Below are positions 21,554-27,891 of a DNA stretch of 27,891 nt, one piece after another. The position numbers and the translations under genes were made by a program. The notes under the pieces were generated by a model. It made no database searches and was not told the origin of the DNA. It worked only from the letters and a program-made list of their open reading frames with translations. Position 1 is the stretch's first letter. Each line of letters starts with the position of its first letter. The DNA comes from JAAZNO01 sp012798275 (lineage in GTDB: Bacteria; Chloroflexota; Anaerolineae; B4-G1; SLSP01), in contig DAOPQD010000036.1 in the NCBI GenBank assembly GCA_035347995.1, forward strand, positions 1 through 27,891, in the 5' to 3' direction.

Positions 21554-22045
21554 TCAAGACAACTCTTCACGGTGACTCATAGAAAACTGGAGTCTTGCTA
21601 TCAGCATTTCCCCTACCAACATGGCGACTGCTACCACGCCACCAAGCCCGGCACCCCATAAAATCAGTACCCCCCGGTGCGCATACCAGACTCCGCCGAA
21701 CCAAAGGAACGCGTAAATCCCTGCTATTCCCCATGCGCTCAGGTGACAGACCCACAGCCACCGACGCTCTCCGATCAAGAGAAGAAGCAGGGTACTGAGA
21801 ACAGGTAGCGCTGGTGGCAGGCAGAGGAGCCGCAACAAACTTCGGTCTGAAATGACATCTTCTACAAATGCCGTGAAAGATATCCGACACGCGCAATAAC
21901 CACCACCCAGCCAGACAAGAGGAGGAGGGCAGGTCGCCTCTGTCGCCGGGTGGCTATCGGCAAACCAGGGTCCCCTCATTGTCACCAGCAGAAACACCAG
22001 AAATACCGCTCGACCCACGGTCTTCAGTTTGTTGACTTGTGACAT
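21554..22045 (-). CDS. Hypothetical small membrane protein
   Basis: This 163-aa protein is of no family I recognise. It has a signal-like first helix (residues 10-25), an extracytoplasmic-looking loop with three Cys (ATCPPPLVWLGGGYCAC), and then three or four hydrophobic helices: 75-92 (LPPALPVLSTLLLLLIG), 95-115, 120-135 and 138-155. The start is supported by GAGGGAGA with good spacing. The base composition is somewhat less GC-rich than its neighbours, hinting at a more recent arrival. It ends the minus-strand series that begins with the response regulator and follows the PA-IL-like gene by 55 bp. Confidence 0.7.
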   Translation of the reverse strand: MSQVNKLKTVGRAVFLVFLLVTMRGPWFADSHPATEATCPPPLVWLGGGYCACRISFTAFVEDVISDRSLLRLLCLPPALPVLSTLLLLLIGERRWLWVCHLSAWGIAGIYAFLWFGGVWYAHRGVLILWGAGLGGVVAVAMLVGEMLIARLQFSMSHREELS

Positions 22046-22100
22046 AATCTCCCTCTTTTCCGGGGACTATCCTTTACACAATGCCGCTAACACCCATTTT

Positions 22101-22568
22101 TCACTCAGACGCCTCGTAAGGGGTCACCGTGATTTCGACCTCGACATAGCCGGCGTTGTCGCTCAGGATGTCGTCGTTGATGCGCAGATAGAGCAAGCCC
22201 TCCCGATCGGCGACCACGGTACGACCGCGCCCCACCGCAAAGGGCTGCCCCGCGTCGCCGATGCGCCCCAACAGGATGCCGCCCGGAATGGCCGGGATGG
22301 GATAGGTGTTCGGCGCGCGATACTTCGCATGGCCTTCGGGGCCGTGATACTCGCCGGGCGTGTAGAGCCAGGTGCCCCGCGCGCGGATGTAGACCCGATC
22401 GCCGGTGTGAAGCATGAGGCCGGTGCTCTGCCAATCGCGGTAGGCATAGATGTGCGGTTGGGCGAGCGTCTCCTGCCGCACCGGCCCGATGCCGTTGCGC
22501 ACCCCCATCACGGCGCCCACGATCACCAGCAGCAAGACCAGAGGTAACAGCCATAACGATTTTTTCAT
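22101..22568 (-). CDS. Membrane-anchored PA-IL (LecA)-like lectin domain protein
   Basis: This 155-aa protein starts at ATG 22568 behind AGGAGGA. A single N-terminal hydrophobic segment (3-22) is followed by one beta-sandwich domain (about 38-152). It shows the PA-IL pattern: an opening WQSTGLMLHTGDRVYIRARGTW segment, a central GGILLGRIGD, and a closing LLYLRINDDILSDNAGYVEV. In LecA the last segment includes calcium and galactose ligands (the ND...DN pattern), which are kept here as N-D and D-N. It may bind sugars at the cell surface. A longer upstream reading frame lacks a ribosome site and is rejected. It is 166 bp behind the SPFH gene. Confidence 0.8.
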   Translation of the reverse strand: MKKSLWLLPLVLLLVIVGAVMGVRNGIGPVRQETLAQPHIYAYRDWQSTGLMLHTGDRVYIRARGTWLYTPGEYHGPEGHAKYRAPNTYPIPAIPGGILLGRIGDAGQPFAVGRGRTVVADREGLLYLRINDDILSDNAGYVEVEITVTPYEASE

Positions 22569-22734
22569 GCGTCCTCCTGTCTCAACTCGCGCCGGCGCCA
22601 GGCGACCGCCATAGGACCCTCGCGGTTCAGCCCCAGGGCCGGGGCGCTGACCGTCGCCCCAGGATGGCTGCCCGCAAGCCCCCCTCCATGCGTGATTCTC
22701 TTCAGCGCGTTCATGGCACACTCCCGGCGGGCGC

Positions 22735-23712
22735 TCACGGAGTGACGGCGGCCCCGGAGCTCTTCGATGATTCCCGCAAGTCGAGAATGGACTGCCCCTC
22801 ACCGTTGATGATCCACTTGCTGTTCTCACGCAATTCCTGCGCCAGGAGCACCTGAATGTACGGCTCCGCCAACGGCCCGCCGCTCGCCAGGGTCGCCAGG
22901 ATGGCGCGTGTCGCCTCCTGCTGCGCCGCGGAGATCAGGGCGATGCGCTGCGCCTCGGCCTGCGCCAGTTGCGCGATCTGATAGGCTTCGCCATCCGCCT
23001 GCTTCTGCGCCGCGTAGAACTCCGCGTCGGCCAGCGTGCGCCGCTGCGCCGCCTCTGCCTCGGCCTGCGCCTGCCGCTGCCCTGCGACCATGCGGTCCTT
23101 GATCGCGGCGACGACTTCCTCCGGCGGCGAAGCGCTCTGAATCTGCACCGTGATGAACTCCACGCCGTAGCGCGTCTCGATCTCACGAAGCGTCTGCATC
23201 ACCTCCAGGTTGATCGCCGCGCGGTTGTCCATCACCTCGGCCATCGTCTTCGTGTTAATCACATCCCGCAACTTGCCCTGGACGAACTCGAAGACAATGC
23301 GCTCCGGGTCGCTCACCTCCAGGGCGAAGCGCTCCGGCTGGGTCACCCGATAGGTGTATTGCAGCGACACGTCCATGGTGACGTTATCCGAAGTCATCGC
23401 CGCCAGGCGCTCCACATATCCCAGGCGCTCGTTGATGGTCACGATGATGACCGTATCCACCAGCGGGATCTGCACATGCCAGCCCGGCTGCTCGACGCGC
23501 ACGAACCTCCCGCCGCGCAGGTGCAGCCCGCGCTCATATTCGTGAATTTTGTAGATAGCAGAGCGTCCGATGACGAAGACCAGCCCCACCACCACAAAAG
23601 CCGTCAAAATCACCACGGCGAGGCGGTACAGGCGTCCCAACCACCCTCCCGCCGTCCCCGAACGCGACGCGGAGAGCTCCGCGCCAACGGGCGTTGTCAT
23701 ATTCTGAGTCAT
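22735..23712 (-). CDS. SPFH/band-7 (prohibitin-like) membrane protein
   Basis: This 325-aa protein has one membrane segment at about 28-50, an SPFH domain at about 55-215 (EYERGLHLRGGRFVRVEQPGW near its start), and a long Ala/Gln/Glu-rich coiled coil at about 215-285 (AEAEAAQRRTLADAEFYAAQK). The domain order is that of stomatin/prohibitin-like proteins, which oligomerise on membranes and often organise proteases or signalling proteins. Start 23712 is preceded by GGAGGT. An upstream extension is unsupported. It follows the SpoIIE-type phosphatase by 146 bp on the same strand, so a membrane platform for that phosphatase is conceivable but unproved. Confidence 0.9.
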   Translation of the reverse strand: MTQNMTTPVGAELSASRSGTAGGWLGRLYRLAVVILTAFVVVGLVFVIGRSAIYKIHEYERGLHLRGGRFVRVEQPGWHVQIPLVDTVIIVTINERLGYVERLAAMTSDNVTMDVSLQYTYRVTQPERFALEVSDPERIVFEFVQGKLRDVINTKTMAEVMDNRAAINLEVMQTLREIETRYGVEFITVQIQSASPPEEVVAAIKDRMVAGQRQAQAEAEAAQRRTLADAEFYAAQKQADGEAYQIAQLAQAEAQRIALISAAQQEATRAILATLASGGPLAEPYIQVLLAQELRENSKWIINGEGQSILDLRESSKSSGAAVTP

Positions 23713-23858
23713 ACGCACCTCCACAGTTCTGTAAGTCTGTCTGAAATAGCAGCACCTGCTGCATGATCCAGTGTAACAGAACCGGGGGCGCACGTCTACT
23801 GTAGGAATTACCAGGACCGAGGGGGAAAAAGCGGCTGTGACGTCGGAGACAAATCCAC

Positions 23859-25994
23859 CTAATCCATCGGAAGGCCCGCCAGAGGATGCTCCAGGCAAAC
23901 CTCGCATTCCAGATCGCGCACCAGCACCATCAAAGTGATGTCATCGCTCTGCGCGTTGGACCCCACGAAATCGTGCACGGCCTTCATGAGAGTGTCCTGC
24001 ACGTCCTGAGCCGCGTGTCCGCCGCCGGTCGCGTTCGCTGCGCCGACCTCCAACGCCTCCAGCAGCCGATCCTCGCCGAAGAAATCGCCGCGACTGTCCT
24101 CGGCGTCGGTCACGCCATCGGTGTAGAGGACGAGCAGATCCCCCGGCGCGATGGAGACGACGCGCGAGGTCCAGGCCTCCGCCTCCCGCACGCCGAGCGG
24201 AATGCCCGTGCGACGTAACGCCCGCAGTCGCCGGCTGTTCTGCGTGCTCAGCAAGAAGGGCGGATTATGCCCGGCGTTGCAATAGGTGAGGGTGCCGTTT
24301 TCCGGGTCGAGAATGCCATAGAACACGGTGACGAAGAGATCGGCATGGGTGTCTTTGAGGATACGCGGATTGGCCGCCGCGAACACCTGCGCCGGGTCGA
24401 GCGGATACTGCTCCGCGAAGGTGCGAATCACCGTACGGCTCACCGCCATGTACAGCGCCGATCCCAGGCCCTTGTCCGCCACATCCGCGATGACCAGGCC
24501 CATGCGACCGTTGGGGAGGGGAATCACATCGTAGAAATCGCCGGAGGTCTCACGGGCCGATTCCAACGCCACGGCGATCTGCCAGCCGCGCACCTGCCAG
24601 TTCAACACCTCCGAAAGCTGGCTGAGCAGGAAACCGGCCTGGATTTCACCCGCGACCGCCAATTCTTGCTCAATGCGCTGATAGGCCAGCGTCTGCGCGT
24701 GGACTTTGACCGCGTGCAGCGCCGAGGCGATCTGCGCCGCCAGCGCCTGGACGGCCGGCAGCAAGTTGCTCAACGGCTCCTGATAGCGCACCCGCCCGGT
24801 AAAGGTCAGGCAGAGGCCGCCGATAGGCTGCAGGGTCTCGACGTCGAGGATCGGCGCCAGCAGATAGGGCGTCTCAGCAGGCTGCGCCTGCCAGGGAAGG
24901 GATTCCCCTTCCTTGAAGCAGCGCGATTCCGCCACAGCGCGGAGCCAGATCCAACCGGCCTCGCGCAACGGTCGCGCGCTGAGGGGATGCAGCAGCAACG
25001 TCTCATCGGGGAAGAGGCGGATTTCCACCCGGCAGCCGGGGAACATGCCAGGGACGTGTTCCTGCAGCACTTCCGACAGACGCATCTCCTCGGGGGGCGT
25101 GCCCAGGATTTGCCGCGCCAGCCGCTCCAGATTTTCCATCTCACGGGAGCGCCACATGCTGCGGATGGCGGCATGGCTGAAGCGATACGTCATGTAGCTC
25201 ACCATCAGCACGCTGAGCATGAACAGCCCGTAGCCCACGGGGCCGGTCTGCGACCACAGGCCGGCAGCGAGCAGCGCGAAAGGGTCCACCAGCAGGGGCC
25301 AACCCAGCGCCGCGAGCATGAAGCGCAGGTACGCCCGGCGCGCGGCGCGGTCGAAATTCAACGTCCTGGAGGTGAGATAGTACAGCAGATAGGGGATCCA
25401 ACATACCATCGAGGCCGCCTGCCTGAACAGCGTCGCCGCGACGGCCGGCCCCAACCCCGCCAGGCTGAGGCCCGGCAAGGGGAAGCTGCCCCCCCACCGG
25501 CCATAAAGATCCAGCGCCGCCATGCCCCCCAGCAAATAGCCGGCATAGCGCAACGCCAGGTTCCGCGCCCGATTCCAGCGCACATCCCGATCCGCGAGGC
25601 GGCGCCATTCCGACGCCAGGTCCATGCCGGCATACAGCACGCTCAACCAGAGCGCGTCAGGGCCAAACATCAACGCCGCCGCCCAGGTGATCACCGGCTC
25701 GAAGGTGCCGCTGGCATTGGCAAAACGGCGCGGGTTCAATTCCGTTAACAGGAAGAACTCAAAACGGCGGAACAGGTAGAGCAGTCCCAGGAAAACCAGA
25801 AGCAGGGGCCAGATGCGCGCCAGCAGCGCCAGGTCGGTCCGCAGGATGAGCCACACCAGCCCTGCCAGTGCCAGCGGCGCGCCATACACGAAGCTCACCA
25901 CATCGCTGACCTGCCCGACCCGCTGCAAGTCATCCGCCGTCTTTTCGATCTCGGGGCGAATACGTTTTGCCAGCGCCATCCACAGAGCTTCCAT
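23859..25994 (-). CDS. Membrane SpoIIE-type PP2C phosphatase with sensor-like N-terminal region
   Basis: This 711-aa protein has about seven to eight hydrophobic helices over residues 35-290. A linker and a GAF-like region (about 300-450) follow, then a SpoIIE/RsbU PP2C phosphatase domain (about 470-700). Catalytic signatures are SGDFYDV, VIADVADKGLGSALYM, TYCNAGHNPP, LVLYTDGVTDAED and SDDITLMVL, which include the metal-binding aspartates. Enzymes of this family dephosphorylate STAS antagonists so that these capture the anti-sigma kinase. Start 25994 has AGGAGAAG, and the upstream ATG at 26045 has none. It lies directly downstream of the RsbW-like and STAS genes, which are its expected substrates and opponents. 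The integral membrane N terminus suggests it senses an envelope signal. Confidence 0.93.
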   Translation of the reverse strand: MEALWMALAKRIRPEIEKTADDLQRVGQVSDVVSFVYGAPLALAGLVWLILRTDLALLARIWPLLLVFLGLLYLFRRFEFFLLTELNPRRFANASGTFEPVITWAAALMFGPDALWLSVLYAGMDLASEWRRLADRDVRWNRARNLALRYAGYLLGGMAALDLYGRWGGSFPLPGLSLAGLGPAVAATLFRQAASMVCWIPYLLYYLTSRTLNFDRAARRAYLRFMLAALGWPLLVDPFALLAAGLWSQTGPVGYGLFMLSVLMVSYMTYRFSHAAIRSMWRSREMENLERLARQILGTPPEEMRLSEVLQEHVPGMFPGCRVEIRLFPDETLLLHPLSARPLREAGWIWLRAVAESRCFKEGESLPWQAQPAETPYLLAPILDVETLQPIGGLCLTFTGRVRYQEPLSNLLPAVQALAAQIASALHAVKVHAQTLAYQRIEQELAVAGEIQAGFLLSQLSEVLNWQVRGWQIAVALESARETSGDFYDVIPLPNGRMGLVIADVADKGLGSALYMAVSRTVIRTFAEQYPLDPAQVFAAANPRILKDTHADLFVTVFYGILDPENGTLTYCNAGHNPPFLLSTQNSRRLRALRRTGIPLGVREAEAWTSRVVSIAPGDLLVLYTDGVTDAEDSRGDFFGEDRLLEALEVGAANATGGGHAAQDVQDTLMKAVHDFVGSNAQSDDITLMVLVRDLECEVCLEHPLAGLPMD

Positions 25995-26144
25995 ACGTCT
26001 TCTCCTGGCCGCCTCACTGCCGACGAGGGGCGTCGTTACGCTCATTTATCACAAGCAAAATCGCCTCTGACCGCAAGGAACTCTGAAAACACAAGGCCTT
26101 CCATCTTTTGCCCGGCCCTGGCCGACCCACAATGGCAGCCCGAT

Positions 26145-26170
26145 CACCTGGCGCCAGGCTGGACGGTCAC
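26145..26170 (+). repeat. Possible remnant of a MITE right end
   Basis: CACCTGGCGCCAGGCTGGAC followed by GGTCAC resembles the right end of the MITE-like elements (CCTGGCGCCAGGCTGAAC...). The rest of the element is absent. It lies immediately downstream of the RsbW-like stop codon. Confidence 0.4.
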
Positions 26171-26171
26171 C

Positions 26172-26669
26172 TTAAGTCAAACAACTGCGAGGAAGCTCAA
26201 GCCCCTGGAGGTCAAGGCTGCCGTTCTGCGACCGACGCTTCAACAGCCGCAAGGAATTTCCCTCTAGGGGGTCGAACGCAAAGCGAAAATCGTCCGTCAG
26301 TTGGCGGATGAAATGCAGGCCCAACCCTCCCACGTCCCGCTGCTCCAGCGCCGACGTGAGATCGGGCGGAGAAACCCGCCGCGGATCGAAGGATCGGCCA
26401 TGGTCATGCAGGGTGACTACCAGCCCTTCTGCCACAATCTCGAAAGTGCATTCGATGTCGCCCTCAATATCCGGCCCATAAGCGTGCTCGATGATGTTAT
26501 CGCACGCCTCCTCCACCGCCAGTTGGATCGCGCCAGTCGCCTGGTCATCCAACCCGGCCAGGCGGGCTGCCTGCTCCACCAGCTCACTGATGGGTTCCAG
26601 GCTGGCGCATTTCGCCGGAAAGAGGTACGGCCCGGCAACGTTCATCTCAGTAAATGCAATTTCGATCAT
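26172..26669 (-). CDS. RsbW/SpoIIAB-like anti-sigma serine kinase
   Basis: This 165-aa cytoplasmic GHKL-fold (HATPase_c) protein has the N box EEACDNIIEHAY (E53, E54, N58, H62), the G1 box HDHGRSFDP (D89, G91) and a G2-like GLGLHFIRQLTDDFRF. Length and motifs fit single-domain anti-sigma kinases that phosphorylate STAS antagonists and bind sigma factors or other targets. The start at 26669 is preceded by GGGGGA. A long upstream frame has no such site and overlaps the STAS gene. It lies between the STAS and SpoIIE-type genes, in the usual order of a partner-switching module. No sigma factor gene is nearby, so its target lies elsewhere or is not a sigma factor. Confidence 0.9.
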   Translation of the reverse strand: MIEIAFTEMNVAGPYLFPAKCASLEPISELVEQAARLAGLDDQATGAIQLAVEEACDNIIEHAYGPDIEGDIECTFEIVAEGLVVTLHDHGRSFDPRRVSPPDLTSALEQRDVGGLGLHFIRQLTDDFRFAFDPLEGNSLRLLKRRSQNGSLDLQGLELPRSCLT

Positions 26670-26781
26670 CGAATGTCCCCCCGCGCCGAACCGACACGAT
26701 ATAAAAGCAAGCTGCTCACTTTCCAGCAAGCAGCCTGCTCTGTCAGCGTGGAAGGTCGCGGATTGAGGGAATCCGCCCCCC

Positions 26782-27117
26782 TCAAAAGCTGCCGACGGCG
26801 TGAAGTACGTCGTCCTCAATGCGGAACAGGGGGATGAAGCCCGCCAGATCGAGGGCGCTACGCACGCGCTCCGAGGGCGCCGCCAGCACCAGCTCCCCGC
26901 GATCCAGTTTGCGGCACGCCTTCTGCACATTGATCAACAAACGCAGCCCGGCACTGGAGATGAATTCCACTTCCGACATATCCAGGACGATGTTGAAATG
27001 CCCCGCTTCGAGCAGCTCGTTCAACGCGGCTTCCAGTTCCGGGTAAGTCGCGCTATCAATGCGCCCGGAGATTTTGACCAGATCACAATGCTTGAATGGC
27101 TCGAGTGTGTACTTCAT
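26782..27117 (-). CDS. STAS-domain anti-sigma factor antagonist
   Basis: This 111-aa single STAS domain protein resembles RsbV/SpoIIAA. The phospho-acceptor region is EVEFISSAGLRLL, and alignment with SpoIIAA places the acceptor at S55. In this family the unphosphorylated form sequesters the RsbW-type kinase, and the neighbouring SpoIIE-type phosphatase restores it. Start 27117 is preceded by AAGGAGA. A TATAAT box at 27162-27157 suggests its own promoter. The spacing is 87 bp after the response regulator and 112 bp before the kinase. Confidence 0.93.
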   Translation of the reverse strand: MKYTLEPFKHCDLVKISGRIDSATYPELEAALNELLEAGHFNIVLDMSEVEFISSAGLRLLINVQKACRKLDRGELVLAAPSERVRSALDLAGFIPLFRIEDDVLHAVGSF

Positions 27118-27156
27118 ACTGGTTCTCCTTCGGACTGAATGGATGATGACGAGGCC

Positions 27157-27162
27157 ATTATA
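27157..27162 (-). promoter_or_regulatory. -10 box TATAAT upstream of the STAS gene
   Basis: A perfect TATAAT lies 40 bp upstream of the STAS start codon on the minus strand. The corresponding -35 position holds only a weak match. If used, the STAS-kinase-phosphatase set can be transcribed apart from the response regulator. Confidence 0.5.
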
Positions 27163-27204
27163 CCCCGAAACGCGCAAGAAGGAAAAATTGGCTCCGGCCG
27201 CCAA

Positions 27205-27831
27205 TCAGCGCGGCTCCAGATGTTCCTTCGCCCATACCGCCGCCTCGACCCGCGAGATCAGGTTCAACTTGCGGAGAACGTTGCTGACGTGAAAATCCGT
27301 CGTCCGCACGCTGATGGTGAGCACCTGGGCGATCTCCTTGTTGCTCAGGCCCGCCATCACCAGGCGTAACACCTCGCGCTCCCGCTCGGTGAGGCTTTCG
27401 CGCAGCGCGGCGACCTCCGCCTCCCACCGACGCACCCGCGCCAGCTGCTCCGCGGTCCACAAGCTCTCGCCGCGCATCGCCGCACGCGCCGCCTCGACGA
27501 TCCGGCCCGGCGCCTCATTTTTCAGCAGATATCCCATCGCGCCCACCGCCGCCATGCCGGCTAAATACCGGTCGTCATCATAGGCAGAAAGCGCCACGAC
27601 GCGCACCGGCACTCCCTGCGCCCGCGCCGCCGCAGCCACGGCCACCCCATCCCGCCCCGGCAGCTGGCAATCGAGCACGGCCACGTCCGGCCTGAGCGTC
27701 TCCAAGAGCGCCAACGCCGCGTCGCCGTCGTCGGCCTCGCCCACCACGGTGATGTCCGGCTCCCGGTCGAGCAACACCCGCAGCCCCACCCGCAACGCCG
27801 GATGATCGTCAGCCAGGATCACGGAAATCAC
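27205..27831 (-). CDS. NarL/FixJ-type two-component response regulator
   Basis: This 208-aa DNA-binding regulator has a receiver domain at 1-118, with acidic pocket D8/D9, phospho-acceptor D54 (VAVLDCQLPG), Ser near 82 (ALSAY) and Lys near 104 (LLKNEA). A LuxR-type helix-turn-helix runs from about 140 to 205 (LTEREREVLRLVMAGLSNKEIAQVL, TTDFHVSNVLRKLNL). It starts with GTG at 27831, preceded by GAGGAG. The cognate histidine kinase is not in the window and could lie beyond the right edge. It is the first gene of the minus-strand series leading to the STAS, kinase and phosphatase genes. Confidence 0.94.
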   Translation of the reverse strand: MISVILADDHPALRVGLRVLLDREPDITVVGEADDGDAALALLETLRPDVAVLDCQLPGRDGVAVAAAARAQGVPVRVVALSAYDDDRYLAGMAAVGAMGYLLKNEAPGRIVEAARAAMRGESLWTAEQLARVRRWEAEVAALRESLTEREREVLRLVMAGLSNKEIAQVLTISVRTTDFHVSNVLRKLNLISRVEAAVWAKEHLEPR

Positions 27832-27891
27832 AGACAGCTCCTCGTATAAAATAGTCTCCAGACAGTAAGTAGATAATTGAATACAGGTCGG

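Noticed and set aside
22569..22829. Upstream extension of the PA-IL-like protein to 22829
   Set aside because: It overlaps the SPFH gene's 3' end, has low-complexity composition, and the inner ATG has a perfect ribosome site and signal anchor.
24267..25748. Plus-strand 493-codon frame opposite the SpoIIE-type gene
   Set aside because: No recognisable motif, and it lies fully antisense to a phosphatase with all catalytic signatures.

Overview
The window is high-GC DNA with short intergenic gaps and many dispersed, non-coding repeats. Gene content suggests a monoderm-like bacterium, most probably a Chloroflexota (Anaerolineae-type) genome. The reasons are a lipoprotein and LysM cell-wall enzymes, an LPxTG-like surface anchor, an ECF transporter, a PduO adenosyltransferase and a SpoIIE/RsbW/STAS partner-switching set. 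The phylum is an inference from style, not from a marker gene.

Layout. (1) 1-6990: a TPR protein on the plus strand, then a minus-strand cobalamin-linked locus. It reads, in order of transcription: a promoter, a cobalamin riboswitch with an intrinsic terminator (about 6952-6734), a secreted alpha/alpha-barrel protein (6183-5077), a secreted Cys-rich DUF4430-like protein (4775-4131), and a single-chain EcfT-EcfA-EcfA' transporter engine (3644-915). The two secreted proteins resemble the two domains of animal transcobalamin/intrinsic factor, split into two genes. I regard this as the most interesting system in the window: a riboswitch-controlled surface capture plus ECF uptake system for cobalamin. 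Two copies of a 300-bp MITE-like element sit inside it.

(2) 7014-10801: a CPBP membrane protease, an FAD/NAD(P) oxidoreductase and a LysM-CAP lipoprotein. (3) 10969-16495, minus strand: enolase, an unassigned structured RNA candidate with its own promoter and terminator (12717-12428), PduO-type cob(I)alamin adenosyltransferase (a second cobalamin gene), a dihydroorotate-dehydrogenase-like protein and a GT39-type membrane glycosyltransferase.

(4) 17071-21206, plus strand: a dihydropyrimidinase-type amidohydrolase, a triple-LysM L,D-transpeptidase, a membrane-anchored resolvase-like nuclease and an XdhC-family molybdoenzyme chaperone. (5) 21554-27831, minus strand: a NarL-type response regulator, a STAS antagonist, an RsbW-like kinase, a membrane SpoIIE phosphatase, a band-7 (SPFH) protein, a PA-IL-like lectin and a small membrane protein. 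The first four form a partner-switching signalling module.

Intergenic DNA is unusually rich in repeats. It carries a leader repeat with 10-bp phasing in front of three unrelated genes, a two-hairpin repeat in four copies, 8-bp tandem arrays, and the MITE pair. No tRNA, rRNA, CRISPR array or recognisable transposase gene was seen.
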